The position numbers and the translations under genes are program-made. Under the pieces are notes generated by a model, which saw only the letters and a program-made list of their open reading frames with translations, did not search any database and had not been told where the DNA came from. From Cricetomys ansorgei (Eukaryota > Chordata > Mammalia > Rodentia > Nesomyidae), in assembly GCA_026225945.1 (NCBI GenBank), contig JAMJFZ010000199.1, positions 70,038,501 to 70,102,500 on the forward strand: DNA of 64,000 bases, in the 5' to 3' direction. Positions 13,201-25,185 of the stretch are shown in pieces. Within the stretch, counting starts at the first letter, position 1; every line of letters starts with the position of its first letter.

Positions 13201-14570
13201 CTGACAAGGCCGTAGGGATTCTCAGCTTATCTCTGTTCAGGAGGCCCATGCCAAGCTTTCTCTGCCCCCTAGACTACATTGCTCTACCCCAGCCTTTACA
13301 TCTCTACCTCACCCTCAGCCTAGCCTCCCTGACCCAAGGCATCTTCAAGTGTTTGCAAAAAATCTAAGGCTCCATCAAACCCCTACCCATACCCACACAT
13401 ATTCATGCCCACAGCAGGATCACACATGTACAGAGGAAAGGGAAGGTGCCCACATAGTCCCTCATTGGAATCAGGGGAAAACCTGCTTCTGGCTTTATCC
13501 TGGAGGCTCAGACCTCAGGTGTGCTGCAGAGTGGTTGTCCTGCTAGAGCTGCAGAAGACTGGTAGCCTTCAGATCAAGGGGGCCACCTTAGAAACCCCTT
13601 CCTTTGGCACTAGGGTTCTCCAACTGGAGGCTTGTATCCCCAACTCCTCACCTAACAATGTGACGGGTGAAAGGAGGAAGGCTGAGAAGCCTCATGGACA
13701 AAGGCTTGAAGGGGACCCCTAACCTCAGCAATTGTCACAACAACAGGTGAGTGGCCTATTGAGTCTGACGTGACCAGTTGGCCTTACTACTCAGTTCAGC
13801 CTGGCCTGGGGTGAGCAGTGGCCACTCTTGTTTTGTCTTGCTGTGCAGCTATGGGCAGTTGCTCCTCTTGCTGGGCCTCAGCTCCATGCAGAAGCAGCAC
13901 ACACCTGAGAGCAGCATAAGGAGATTCTTCTAAGGAGCCTGGCAGAGTGCTGCATGCCTCATAGAGCTGATTGTCAGGTTTCATGACCCCCTGGTCTCAT
14001 CCCACACTTCTACAGGTCTTTGGGGTTGTCTGAAGGTCTGTCTTCCATCTCAGCCATGATGGCAATATGCAGCCTTTTCATCTACAAAGTGGGCTAGGGC
14101 CTTCTGTGCCTTCTCCTGGATGGCAGAGAGCAGAAAGCCTTCAGATAGCCTGATGGTGCCACTTCTATATTCTCCACATTTTCCCCTGCAGCATCAGGCT
14201 CCAGTCTAGCTGTCTGTTCGCTCACTTGCAGGTGTCTGCAAGCTACAAGCTACCACCAAAGCCCTAACCTCTTCTCAAGCAGACACCGCCATGAGGTGGT
14301 TGCACACACCCAGACATGTACCCTCTGTGGCTCAGGCAAAGAAACCCGGATCCTAAATCTCCAGCACAGAAAAGCAGTCTGTTTTGTTTTGCTCCAAGAT
14401 GGAAGGCAAAAAACAGGTGCAGACTGCCCCCCAGGGAAAGTACAAGATCAGGGCTGAGGACCTAACACCCTCAGGATGTCTGCCTCAGGTCTGCTCAGCA
14501 GCCTCCCTCCACACCGCCCCCATGGCCAGCACCAGGGCGGGAGGCGTTGGGAATATTGACGGTATTGGGC
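10231..14570. other. intergenic, no gene seen
   Basis: No exon-like open frame with splice context and no recognised SINE or L1 is seen. A TG-rich stretch lies at about 10785-11000 (TGTGTG and TGTGCATG words). The rest is unique sequence with scattered short ORFs that show no protein-family features. Confidence 0.5.
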
Positions 14571-14578
14571 GATTGTCG

Positions 14579-14640
14579 CTGTATTTATAGGGTTTGGAGG
14601 AGATAAAAATAAAGTGAGGAGGAGCCCGCTGAGTCACAGC
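14579..14640. promoter_or_regulatory. MEF2/AP-1 motif cluster, candidate enhancer
   Basis: Within about 60 bp are a MEF2-like box (CTGTATTTATAG, 14579-14590), a second MEF2-like A/T box (GATAAAAATAAAG, 14601-14613) and an AP-1/MARE element (GCTGAGTCACAGC, 14628-14640). MEF2 plus AP-1 is a common composition of activity-dependent neuronal enhancers. Motif evidence only. Confidence 0.3.
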
Positions 14641-15483
14641 AGCATCCGCAGTGTGGTCTCTGCTTCTTCCCTGATGCTGAGCCTCGGCCAGGATGTGCAA
14701 GAGCATAGGAAAAGGGGACCTACCTGCTGGTGCATCTCTGCAGTGAGGTGTTTCTTGGGGAGCAAGCACCCCCACCAAGCTCAGAGCCCTGTCACCACAA
14801 TCAAGGAGGCTGCTTCTCAGATTCAAGACCTGCTTTAGTGGGATGCCCCACGAGGTAGGGTTTAGTAAGTGAGCAGGGTCAGCGCTCACTGTGTGACTAG
14901 GACCAGGCTCACTGTGTATCCAGTGATAAAGCTTAGCCTGATGTGTGAGTGGGAAGCACTGCTACAGCACTGAACCTCACATGGGATGGCTCCTCAGGTT
15001 CTTCTTTCAGAGCCTGCCTAGCCTTGAAGTATCCCCTCCAAACATTGCGCATAGGCTTTCATGTCACCAGGTTTTTAGGAGGGCTTGGTGCACTATCAAC
15101 GAGCTGAGCCATCATAAGATGTATGTACCCTATGAGGCCTTCCTGCTGTGTTTCCCCAGGGAGCCCCACTCTCTTCCTGTGCCTGGAACTCTGCTGTCCA
15201 GTGGATCCAGTTGAGGTGAGCAGAGCCTCTCTACTGAAGCTGCCTCCTGGGAGTGCTCAAAAGCCCTTGCTTCTGGCCCCAATCCTGTCCCCTCCTTGGC
15301 CTCAGGGCTTAAGGTGTCTTCATAGGGACCACCCATCAGGCTGAGGCACCTCTCCCCAGCTGTTACAAGTGTTGCCAGTTCCCAGTACCAGTCCTTGCTG
15401 GACATGACCAATGATGAACCGAACCTTCTTGCTATCCACAGGACAGTTCCACCCCAGGACTGCTAGTGTCCTGACTCTTCCCC

Positions 15484-15588
15484 AGGAATACATATATATT
15501 ATATGTGTAATATATATTATATGTGTGTAATATATGTTATATGTAATATATGTGTGTGTGTGTATATATATGTATATATGTGTGTGTG

Positions 15589-15619
<31 letters not shown>

Positions 15620-15634
15620 GTATATATAATGAAT
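15484..15634. repeat. compound TA/TG microsatellite
   Basis: Alternating blocks of ATATAT and TGTGTG run for about 150 bp with many short palindromes. This is a slippage-prone, cruciform-prone sequence. The minus-strand ORF across it is purely repetitive. Confidence 0.92.
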
Positions 15635-15654
15635 AAACTCATAGAACCCCATGT

Positions 15655-15800
15655 TAGGTGAAGTGTCTCTCAGAAAGGCTCACATGTTGATGGTTTGATC
15701 CCCAGCTGGTGGTGCTGTTGAGAGCTGGCTAGATTAAAAAGGTGCTAACCTAGCAATGGGTTATCCCATCAGAGAACTTGTTATCTAACTTGATGGTGGG
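15655..15800 (+). mobile_element. old LTR-like dispersed repeat fragment (tentative)
   Basis: The wording around CTCACATGTTGATGG and CCCCAGCTGGTGGTGCTGTT resembles interspersed mammalian LTR/MaLR-type repeats and has a distant relative at 29400-29540 in this window. The family is not certain without a repeat library. Confidence 0.35.
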
Positions 15801-16260
15801 TCACCACCTGTGTCCCAAGTCCAGTCCAGCCACCTGTCCTCAGTAGCAAATTAAAAGAGCCGAGTTAAAGGCAGAAGGCAGGAAAGGGGACATTTATTAA
15901 CTGTGGCCACATCAGGAAGAGGGACAAAGAGATCCAGTGAACACCCGAATCCACCTTGTGGGTCCTGAACTAAGGATGCACACAGCTAAGCAGAACTGGT
16001 CAAGGGCTGGTCCTGCCCACCACTGACCCGTCGTTTCCTAGGCTTTAGTCTCATCCTGTCAGGTGGGCTGACAAGTTGTTAGAACTGTTAGATCTCTTTC
16101 CAGGAAATAAGTTCCTGTTTGGTTGGTGCCCGTCCCTTCTCAGGAGAGATTCCTGGAAAATTTTCTACTTCTTTGGGGGAACCCTTGTTTCAATAGTCTG
16201 ATACGTCTGATAGTCATATTGAAAGAGACACAAGTACCTCTTTGGAACATCTTCATTTCT

Positions 16261-16320
16261 GACAAGTTGGGCTTGGCGGAACACGCCTTTAATTCCAGCA
16301 CTTAGGAGACAGAGGCAGAG
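16261..16320 (+). mobile_element. B1 SINE, 5' fragment
   Basis: The left end of a B1 element is recognisable (GCTTGGCGGAACACGCC, TTTAATTCCAGCACTTAGG, AGACAGAGGCAGAG). Homology stops abruptly after GGCAGAG, so the element is truncated at its 3' end. Confidence 0.75.
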
Positions 16321-16449
16321 GGTGGAGCTGGGGGCCAGCCAGAAGGTAGGGTTTTATGGCAGCAACTGACTGGTGCGTGAACCCAGTGTTGGCCCTATCT
16401 ATCGTAATGCATCTCTCCTCTCCTAGGCCAGGAGACCTGACCACATCAG

Positions 16450-16545
16450 GGCTCTTTGGATGCTCAGGGTCACTGAGAATGCTTGAGGTCACTGAAGAAT
16501 GATGCTTTTGGTTGCTGTAGACACTTGGGCTTAAGGTCACTGTAG
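16450..16545 (-). repeat. degenerate minisatellite, reverse arm
   Basis: Roughly 25-bp units are built around GGTCACTGAGAATGC, GAGGTCACTGAAGAATG and AAGGTCACTGTAGG. The reverse complement of these units is the CAGTGACC-CAAGCATC unit found in the forward array at 17125-17400, so the two arrays form an imperfect inverted pair about 600 bp apart. Confidence 0.65.
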
Positions 16546-17124
16546 GAGGTGGCAGAGAGCTGGGAAATGGCCAGTGAGACAGGTAGGAGTTAGAAACCTA
16601 GACAGGGGTCCCTCAGTCATAGGTCACTGAGGGGCTGGGGGTTGCTTTTTGTTCAGGTTCCTATCTGCCGGGTGAGGGGGGTTGCCATGTGTAGAAGGCT
16701 AACTAGGCTGTGCTAAAATCCCTCCGGTGATACAGTCAGAGACTTGCTAATTAGTTATATGACACCTCAGCACCCTTTGTGGCCAGTGAGTGTGAATGGC
16801 CCTGCTACTTCCAGGGATCTGGGGCAATACCCAGGGATCTAGAACAAGACAGAGGGTAGGAGTTTGTAATATGGTTGACCACATGCTGAGGAATGGGAGG
16901 AGTTCTTCCTGTCCCTTCCTGTCCTGTTGGCTTCATGGTCGACTGGCAGGCAGCCAAGCTATGCTTTGTGCTCCCTGTCTGTTGCAGGTCACTGTCCCCT
17001 CCTCTGAACAATCTGCCTTGCACTATGATTGAAGGGCAGCCACTGACAGATCTACTAGGCACAGCCTAGACCACATGCAGATTCTTCCTATCCTGGCACT
17101 CCCTGCCTGCCCCTCCTGTCCTGA

Positions 17125-17400
17125 GCATCTGCTCTGACCATGAGCATCCACAGCAACCCCAGGAGTCCACAGTGACCATGAATGTCCTTAATGGTCCTGA
17201 GTTTTCAGTGATCCTGATCTGCAGGGGCCTCAATCCTAAGCTTCCTCTGTGACTCTGAGATCCCGCTGTGACTCTGACCTCCTGCAGTGATCCCCAACCT
17301 CAAGTATCTGCAGTGACCCCAAACATCCTCAGTGACCTTGATCTTCTTATGTGACTCTAAGTGTCCATCTCAATGACCCCAAGCATCCAGAATAACTATT
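17125..17400 (+). repeat. degenerate minisatellite, forward arm
   Basis: About ten diverged units of around 25 bp follow the pattern CAGTGACCCCAAGCATCC (variants such as CAGTGACCATGAATGTCC and CAGTGATCCCCAACCTC). It is non-coding and stops occur in all frames. It is the partner of the reverse-oriented array at 16450-16545. Confidence 0.75.
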
Positions 17401-18529
17401 AGCACCCCCAGTATTAGTCCCCAACCCCTTGTCCCTGACCCCTCCCTGCCTTCTGCCCTGGATCCAAGTTCATCTTTACCTCATCAGACTGGGTTGACAA
17501 AGATGAAAGATGTTTGTGTCACCCCAGAATCTGCCACTCTTAGAAGATACTAGAATGGGGTTCAGAAGACCCAGCTGCAAACTGAAGCCCTCCACTAAGG
17601 CCTCCCTGTCTGCAGCAAGAGCTGTTTAGACTCACTACCTGGAGGCCCTCCATATCATGGGTAAAAGTTGGGCAAGAAACTTCTAGAGTGAATGCATTGC
17701 CTCCCAGCCTGCCTTGCCAGTAAAAATGGGAAGTAAACTTCAAGAGCAGCACAAGCCTTTTCTAGTCCCTGCTGCTTCCCGATAAAAGAGAAACTGGACA
17801 GCTGGAGCTCCATGAAGTACAAGACACAGGGGAGTAAAGGCCATGGGGCACTGGCGAAAGCCAAGGTCACTGAAGTCACTGTCCTTCAAGAAGAGAGCCA
17901 TCATGAAGACAAGTCAACACATCAAGATGATGCAGAGCCACTGCATGATGATGGAGAGCCACTGAGCAACAGAGTCAAAGATCTGGCACTGATCACCCAA
18001 AGTCTACAGCAAACTAGTCGTTCTGTTTTTCCATGCCAGTCTGCTCCCTTGATGCTGAACCCCCTTGAGCTGGGTTTCTGTCAGAGGCCAAAGGTGCATG
18101 TGCTGTGAAGTATGCCCTGCTCGGTGGTCCTGTCATCATGTGGGGGACTTGGGAAGGGAGAGGAGCCTGAACACAGAGGGATGACTTTCTACAAAGGAGA
18201 AACGCCAGGTGGATGACAACGGGGACCTCCGTGTCATGGGGTGAGGGTTGGCCAGGCAGCTCCTGGGCATGTTCTCAGTCCCAGTGGGATCTGGTGTGAC
18301 TGTACAGCCTTGAATAGGACTGAGCACCTGGAAGCCCCAGGATCCCAAGCTGGGGCACCTTGCTCATCCCATTTGGCCCAAGTTAATATTCTCAGGTTGT
18401 AGCTTACTTGCTCCTACTCTGGAGCTGGGTAACACAGTGTGGCCCTTCTAAACCTAAGGACTGTTCTTCCCACCTCCAGCCTCCTGGATATTCACATGCT
18501 AAGTTCACACACAAAAGGTACACAGACCC

Positions 18530-18765
18530 ATGGCACATAATACATATAAATGTGCATGTGTATGACTCACGTGTATGCTATATGTATGCCATGTGTTTGC
18601 ACACACAGGTATGCATGCCCATGTGGTGTGTACATACATATGCATTGATGTGCATATATACAGTAGGGTGTATGTAAATACATGAGTATAGTACAGTTGT
18701 GGATCTGCATGCATGAGCCCACATGTACATATGGTATTCACACACGGGGTGCATATGAAGCCACA
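18530..18765. repeat. TG/CATG-rich low-complexity tract
   Basis: Repeated TGTGCATG, TATGTATG and ACACACAGG words make a degenerate alternating purine-pyrimidine tract. The ORFs here on both strands are His/Tyr/Cys/Met-rich artefacts of the repeat. Confidence 0.75.
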
Positions 18766-20499
18766 TGGCAGCACACCTTTTTTTTTCTCTAGAAATTCTT
18801 CAGAGACTGAAGCGCTGGGGCTGGGGAGCATGAGACAAATGAGAGCTCAGCTAGATGGATGGACACTATCTGACACAGAGGGGAGCTGAGGCCAGAAGCC
18901 AAGGTCTGAGATCCTGTCTTGGGTTCCAGCCACCATACCATCCCAGTTTCTCTCCTGCCTCCTCCTTGGGCTCCAGGAAGACCAGAGGTCACTTGGTAGG
19001 TGAGGGTGAGTGGGGGTGTGTCCTTGGTTCAGAGTACTTCCCAGCCCTCACCCCACCCACTTCTGAGGAGTTTCCCTACTCCTGTGTTTGCTTCTGACCC
19101 CAGACATCCAGAAGCCCTGAGTTGATATGTCAAGAGTGGGCGGGACCACAGATACTCCTGGGACCTTGCAATAGCCTAACTCTGTAGTCAAAGTCCTGGA
19201 AACGCTCTGGTGCGGCGGCCTGTTAGGATCTTGAATAGCTACCTGGCTCTAAAAGAGATCAGATGGACTCTTTCCAGAGCACAGAGGGACCCCAGCCCCA
19301 GCGTAGATCTCCGTGAAACCCAGACACATCTTGGTCAGATCATTTCCCAGCAACCCTACTACTCAGGTCACCTGACACTAGAAGGGCATCAGTTGTGCTG
19401 GGTGTGTAGGGGGTGAGGGTTAAACTAAACAGCCTCAGTTCAGCCTAAGAGAACAAAATGCTCAGGTTCTCATGGCTGCCCTTCCTCCACAGCCATAGAC
19501 AGTAGATGGGGATGGGTGAATCCAGCCTCGTGTCCTACTCTCCTTTTCTTTGGGGGCAGTGGCCTTCCCCACCTTCTAAGGGTTGGAGAGCTGCTGTTCT
19601 TCACGCCATCTAAATCTGGGGCCTACAGGTCTCCACCACCACAGGCACTAAAGAGGTCAGCCCAGGGGGGCCGAGTTACACAAGCTGAGCCCCAGCTCCT
19701 GACCCACATCGGCTGCCTGTCCCCTTCTGGTTCTGCAGGGAGTGCACGCGGGGTGTGATGCTGGGCTGCAGGGCATGTGTGGGCGTGTGAGAATACCTTT
19801 GTACGCAGGGGCACGCGTGCCCTGGCATGCTGTCCTTCCAGACTTTATCCTTCATACTGGGCTCTTGGTGCTCTGGGCACAGCACAAGTCCTTCCCCCAC
19901 CCTGACATCCTCCTCAGATCACCCTCTTTGGTTCCCCCCAAACTCCTATAAAATTCCCAATCCTACCTCCCTACTGAGTCAGCCTGCCACATCCCTACCA
20001 CCCACAGGTCCTTGGATTTGTCCCTAAATGGGATGAGACTGACTGAGAGTAAGACCTTGAGGGAAGAGATGCTCAAAGAAGTGTGGGTGGGGATCGGCCT
20101 GGCCTCTGACCTTGAAGGCTCACAACTGGAACTGGCCATGCAGCACAGTGTGCTGGCTCTTCCCACAGCTGCATGCCTTGGACAAATGTCTGGTCACCAC
20201 AGCTGGACACTGCCCAACAACCCAGCCCTTTTCACTTTCCTAATCGTCCAGCTCTGGTACCAGCTGGAATTATGGAACACCAGCACTGAAGCCTTTATTT
20301 CTGTTATCCTCAAGCACCAGAACTAGGCCGATACCATGGTGAACATCATCAGCCACCATATCTGTCCTCAGCCTTGTCCCTGAAGGGGCTTGAGCTCACC
20401 TGCCTGTGGCTAGCCTCGAAGCTCTTGGGGCCTGTCATGTCCCCACTTTGGTGGGTCTTGGCCCCCCCAGCTCCAGGGCTACAGGTGAGCATGTAGTCT

Positions 20500-20830
20500 C
20501 TGGCCCAAGCTACACAGGCTGACTCAGCAGCAGCTCGCTCCCCCTTGCTAATTCTCTAAATAAACAGTAATGGGAGCTACTCGGGCTGACTGGGTTGGGC
20601 TTTGTAAACAGTTTTTTTTTCCTCTTTCCTTTGAATTTTCCCCCCCTCTAAATTGGTGTGGTGTGGTGAATTCATAATTCGCCCCCCTAGTTCCCGTTTC
20701 GGCTCTCCTTGGCTGCTTAATTATCTAATTTGTAATATTCCATCTACCCTCCCTTTCATCTGCCTCCAAACATCCTACCCTGTTAAAATAAATATGTATT
20801 TTTTAATTCAAGGCACCTAATTCAATCTGG
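20500..20830. promoter_or_regulatory. AT-rich motif-dense block, candidate conserved enhancer
   Basis: This contrasts with its GC-richer surroundings. It contains a MARE/AP-1 site (GCTGACTCAGCAG, 20518-20530), a MEF2/FOX-like run (CTCTAAATAAACAG, 20554-20567), a second TGTAAACA FOX site near 20603, a GTGTGGTGTGGTG RUNX-like run, GAATTCATAATTC, and a homeodomain cluster TAATTATCTAATTTGTAATA near 20718-20737, then TTAATTCAAGGCACCTAATT. It has no repeat signature and no open frame. Such blocks are often conserved developmental enhancers. Conservation itself cannot be seen from one sequence. Confidence 0.4.
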
Positions 20831-21246
20831 CAGACAGCGGTCCCCACTCTCCAACAAGCCCCTCTGGGTGTGAGTCCAGCACCCATCTCCAGGCCCACTG
20901 TCCTGCTGTTCTGCCAGTGGACACAGAAAGAGAGAAGTCTGAGACTGTGAGCCTGGGGCAGATGGCTTCTGGCCTGAGCTCTGGGTCCCAGCTGGTCTGT
21001 TCTTTTTTTCCTTCCTGTCTTCAGGGCCTGGTCTGTGTAGGCAGGAAGCCTACACCTTCCATGAATGTACCAAAGCTCTGTAGTAGAGTGGACCAGACTC
21101 TGGCTATTCAGGTTAATAGGATGTCCTAATGCCCTTGGTTTCCTCAACAGGGTGGATCCAGGGAACTGTAACTCATACTATTGCAGAGGTCACTGCTGAC
21201 TGACTGCTACATTCTTCCTAGAGACCATGTCCCTCCTGCCACGGGC

Positions 21247-21263
21247 AGACAGACAGACAGACA

Positions 21264-21302
<39 letters not shown>
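21247..21302. repeat. (AGAC)n(CA)n microsatellite
   Basis: A short AGAC array passes directly into about 20 CA dinucleotides. Confidence 0.95.
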
Positions 21303-21303
<1 letters not shown>

Positions 21304-21520
21304 ACCATCCTTAGACCTGGACCTGACTTTGGACCTGACATGAGTTCCCATACACAGGCTGGAGAATTGAAGTTCCAGGCCTGCTACCCAGCCAACTTAG
21401 GGACAAAGATGCCTGTGGGGACAGGAAAGCTGAAGCTCCCATCCTGTGTCACTTGGTCTAGCCTGGCTCTAAAAAGTTGAGGGGATTTCTCTTGGGGAAT
21501 CCTCAGACTCCACCTGCCAC

Positions 21521-21689
21521 ACACCCGCAGTCACCCATATTTCCTAATGGATAACATGAACCCCCACTGGATAAGGGCCCACCTTGAAGTGAAGTGTCTG
21601 ATGACACCCGTAGTCACCCACATTTCCTAATGGATAACGTGAACCCCCAACCGGGTAAGGGCCCACCTCGAAGTGAAGTGTCTGATGAC
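21521..21689 (+). repeat. 83-bp tandem duplication
   Basis: Two adjacent copies both run from ACACCCG to GTCTGATGAC: copy one at 21521-21603 and copy two at 21604-21689. They differ at only a few positions, mostly transitions plus a small indel around CCCCCACTGG/CCCCCAACCGG. The high similarity points to a fairly recent duplication of non-repetitive sequence. Confidence 0.9.
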
Positions 21690-22409
21690 CGGTCTTTTCA
21701 TTCCTGTGCTTCTCATTTGGCTGGTTTATATCCTTTCTCTGGGTGTGCCTGGCCATGTGAGAAGTGCCCTGGAAGTTCAGAAATGACGTGTGGAAGATGG
21801 CAGTTATCCAATATCTCCAAGTCCCAAGGTCTCAGGCTGGGGTGGGGGGTGCTGGGGACTGCATTCTCTCTGAATGAACAGGGCTGTTATCTCAACGGAT
21901 GTGCATCAATATGTCTTACATCAGGTTACACCAAGGCCAGGCCCTGGCCTCCACTCTATGCATCTTTCCCTCACAATGTAGACATTTGGGTCTGCTTACC
22001 TGATCCTGCTTCCTGTCCCTCTCCGGTTCTGAGACCAGAAGGAATATCAAATGGGCATATACAGATGGAAATGGCAGCAAGATGCATGTCCCTGCCCTCT
22101 GGCAGAACTTGCTAAAATGGAATACAACGCTTGCCAGATGTGGAGTGACAGTCTTGCGCCCTCCTGATAGAGTGTTGGCAATCCCTACACATTCAAGGTG
22201 CACAAATCTTTACGCCCAGAACTTTGGCACGGCAGAGAACCCCCGTGTGGGTGAAGATGTGGTGCTGTGAGCTCCAGGAAGAGGCAGATATGGAACCTGG
22301 TGACAGACTCATTCATCCTCAGTGTGATAATTCACATACAATAATCCACTGTGTTTATGGAGGAGCTGGAGAGGTTAATCCTGCAAGAATGGCATTCGGG
22401 AACTGAGCT

Positions 22410-22560
22410 GGGTGAAAGAACAGGCATGCATTCTCACAGTGGAGTACTATATAGTCACAAAAATGGGTAATCATGGAGCCACAACTTTCCTGGAAATACA
22501 TCTTCCTATATAGAGAGACCTCAGAAGCAACGTGTGGAGGGCAAGCGATCCTGATGTCTA
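22410..22560 (+). mobile_element. possible old L1 3'-end fragment
   Basis: The string CAGTGGAGTACTATATAG followed by CAAAAATGGGTAATCATGG resembles the well-known L1 ORF2 tail region in sense orientation, strongly diverged. The extent and family are uncertain. Confidence 0.3.
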
Positions 22561-24205
22561 TGACAGTGATTCTTAAGAGCCTCAAGACTCCTCCTTGTGC
22601 TATTCAGACTGAGATGCAGCTTAAGGAAGATGCGAAGATGGGGACAAGGAATGTTCCAGACTCTTAGTCAAGGCGGCAGGAAGAGAAGCCTGAAAACTGT
22701 AAGCCTTGAGGCTGGAATGGAAAGTGAGAGGTAGGCTGTGCAACCCACTTGTTTTTCAGGAGAGTTGAAATATTGTGTGAACTTCAAAAAAAAAATTGTT
22801 CTCAGTGATCCAGTGTTGTGAGAATTTCTCTCATGGGGAGACATAAATGTCTACTGCCTCTTTATAAGGTTCCAACAACAAACCAAAATATGATTCCATC
22901 CAAATTTACCCTTGAGTTTATCGGGTTTCCATACAGAGTCTGGATGGGAGGATACTTGCAGATGCATGGATGATGCTAAAGCAACCACACTGGAAAGTCT
23001 TCACTCAGTATGATGGCTTCCCCATAGCCATGTAGATGGAACCCTTTCTCAATTAACCTCCCCAGGCCTATATACCCTAAAACCTCTCAGTCCACCTGCA
23101 GTTAGGAAAGAATTGCATGCAAATCACTCAGAACAACTGGAATTGAAGTGAGGGTCCAATGACCCTGCCTCTTTCTACGAGGGAATGTCAACAGTCAATA
23201 AGCCTTATGGGAGTGGACCCTTGGCAAGCAGGCACATCTTCACAATCTGGTGAAGATAGTGATTGCTTTGGCTGGACAACTGCATTCTGCAATACCCAGC
23301 ACACTCCTCAAGGTGGGTATATGCAGGTTGCCCTGAAGAAGAAGAGGTTTCTGGGATCCTAAGGTATCTTACCTCCCAGCAGTGGGGAGTTTGAAAGGAT
23401 ATCTTCCTGGGCTTGGTGCCAATGACCCAGGCAAATGGTGCCCAGGGATATCCTATCTCTCCATCACAGCCTCTTGAAAAGACAACAGCTTTGTCACGTC
23501 CCCTATGCTGCTGAGCCTCTGCCTGCTCACAGAAGAACTTGGATACCTCAGTCTAAACAAGACCTTGCTGCATCCAGGGCTCCCTCTCTGGGAGTCATAG
23601 GCTAAGGCAGCGCCCATCTGGGCCCTTCAGAGATGCAAAGCATTCAAGACACATGAGGTTTGGTGAGTGAGCAGGACCCTGGAATGCAGGGATTAGGGAG
23701 AAGACGTGTATGATCCAGACCATCCTCTCACTCCCATGCTCATTTGTGTGCATATATGAATGTATGTGTGAGCTGTTGTGTGCACCTTTGCATGCTTGAA
23801 CATGTGGGCATCCCAGACTCTAGGCTGAAGCCCTGTGGGGAATTTCAGCTCAGAGTGAGCCAAGGACAGGCAGATGTCCAGAGGCTCTGAGGACCTGCAG
23901 AACCCAGCTTAGCTGCTTGGGCTCACTTTTAGTTGAGGGTGGAGAGGAGAAGGAAGGCCCTGGCTCTGGGACATAGCTGTGAAAGGATGGGAGACTGCTG
24001 CAGAGTAATGGAGTGCCCTGAGGGCTTGGGTAGGGTGGCTGTCCCCTGTCTGCTTATATTGGTTCTCATTCATGTGCCAACGGCTCTACAGTTGCTAAAC
24101 AGAGTTTGGACCCAGCTCTGTGCCAAGGGCTGTGATAAACGCAGAAGTAGAATTCCTGTCCATCTGAAGGTCTGCAAAAGGCATGTGGGAATAGCATTGA
24201 GCAGG

Positions 24206-24790
24206 GGCCATGATACCTGTAAAGAATATACTAGGATGTGTAGCAGTACACTATAATCTTTTTACTCTCAACTTAGGGATAGAGAGAAAGGAAAGATAGA
24301 AAATGTCTCTGCTTTTGCAAGCAGCCTTGATACAGAAAGAGAGAGAGGTAGAAATCTTCACAGCCTCTTTTAGGCTGTCCTAAGCTTGAAGAGGAATAGC
24401 TGACAGTGAGTCAGACTAGCATCTCAGCTCATGGTCTATAAACTCACTCTCTCCAACCTTTGTTCTTTTAGGAATTATTACACTAACAACAGCAACCCAA
24501 CCAACAAACTACTAACCAATGCTCACACTGACTCTAGGGGCTTCAGACCTTTTATACCATTAGCCAAAATTTCCCATAAACCCCTGAGGCACCCAATCCC
24601 CAAAACAAGTTCTAGGTGCCAGAACAACTGCACCTAACCAAATTATAGCCACCTGTATCAAGCATTCCAAACCCAACTCTTAAACAACAACACCACAGCT
24701 GGGGTGGGCACACAAACCTAATCCAAATGCCATTTTGCGTTTTCACAGACACCAAAATAACAAAAATTTCTTCCAGTGTTCCTCTACAAA
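24206..24790 (+). repeat. dispersed repeat, copy A
   Basis: This is clearly homologous, in direct orientation, to 31082-31612. Shared strings include GGTAGAAATCTTCACAGCCT, CTCCAACCTTTGTTCTTTTA, CTTCAGACCTTTTAT and ACCAAATTATAG. Copy A has an extra segment of about 60 bp (24393-24450) that copy B lacks. The sequence is A/C-rich and non-coding. I do not recognise the family; an LTR or a cricetid-specific interspersed repeat is possible. Confidence 0.7.
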
Positions 24791-24914
24791 GATGGCATAG
24801 AATGACAAAGATATTAAGAAGGTTTCTCTGCAGGCGTATAGGAGAGTATCAGACTCCTGTCTGAGCTCCCTGAGTCATTCAAATCAGGAAGGGCCATTGT
24901 TTTCAACATTTTCA

Positions 24915-25185
24915 AAACCGATGTCATCGTTCCTACCACTGTCATCAGCACCACTATTATCCCTGTGACTATCACTACCACTCATCAACACTGTCATAAC
25001 CAAAACTACCACCATCACCACCACTACAATCATCTCCACACTACTACCATGACCACCACCTTCATAAGCACACCGTCACCATTACCACCACCATCACCAC
25101 TACCACTGTTACCACCATAATTACCACCACCGACATTATCACCTCCATCACCATCACCACCATACCTACCATCATCACGTCCTCC
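24915..25185. repeat. degenerate CAC/CAT trinucleotide repeat
   Basis: The plus strand is almost free of G and is made of ACC, ATC, CAC and CAT words for about 270 bp. It is an old, diverged trinucleotide microsatellite with single-strand CA/CT bias. Confidence 0.85.

Noticed and set aside
24915..25185. Direct-repeat pattern that could suggest an array such as CRISPR
   Set aside because: It is a degenerate CAC/CAT microsatellite without spacers of regular length, in a mammalian genome.
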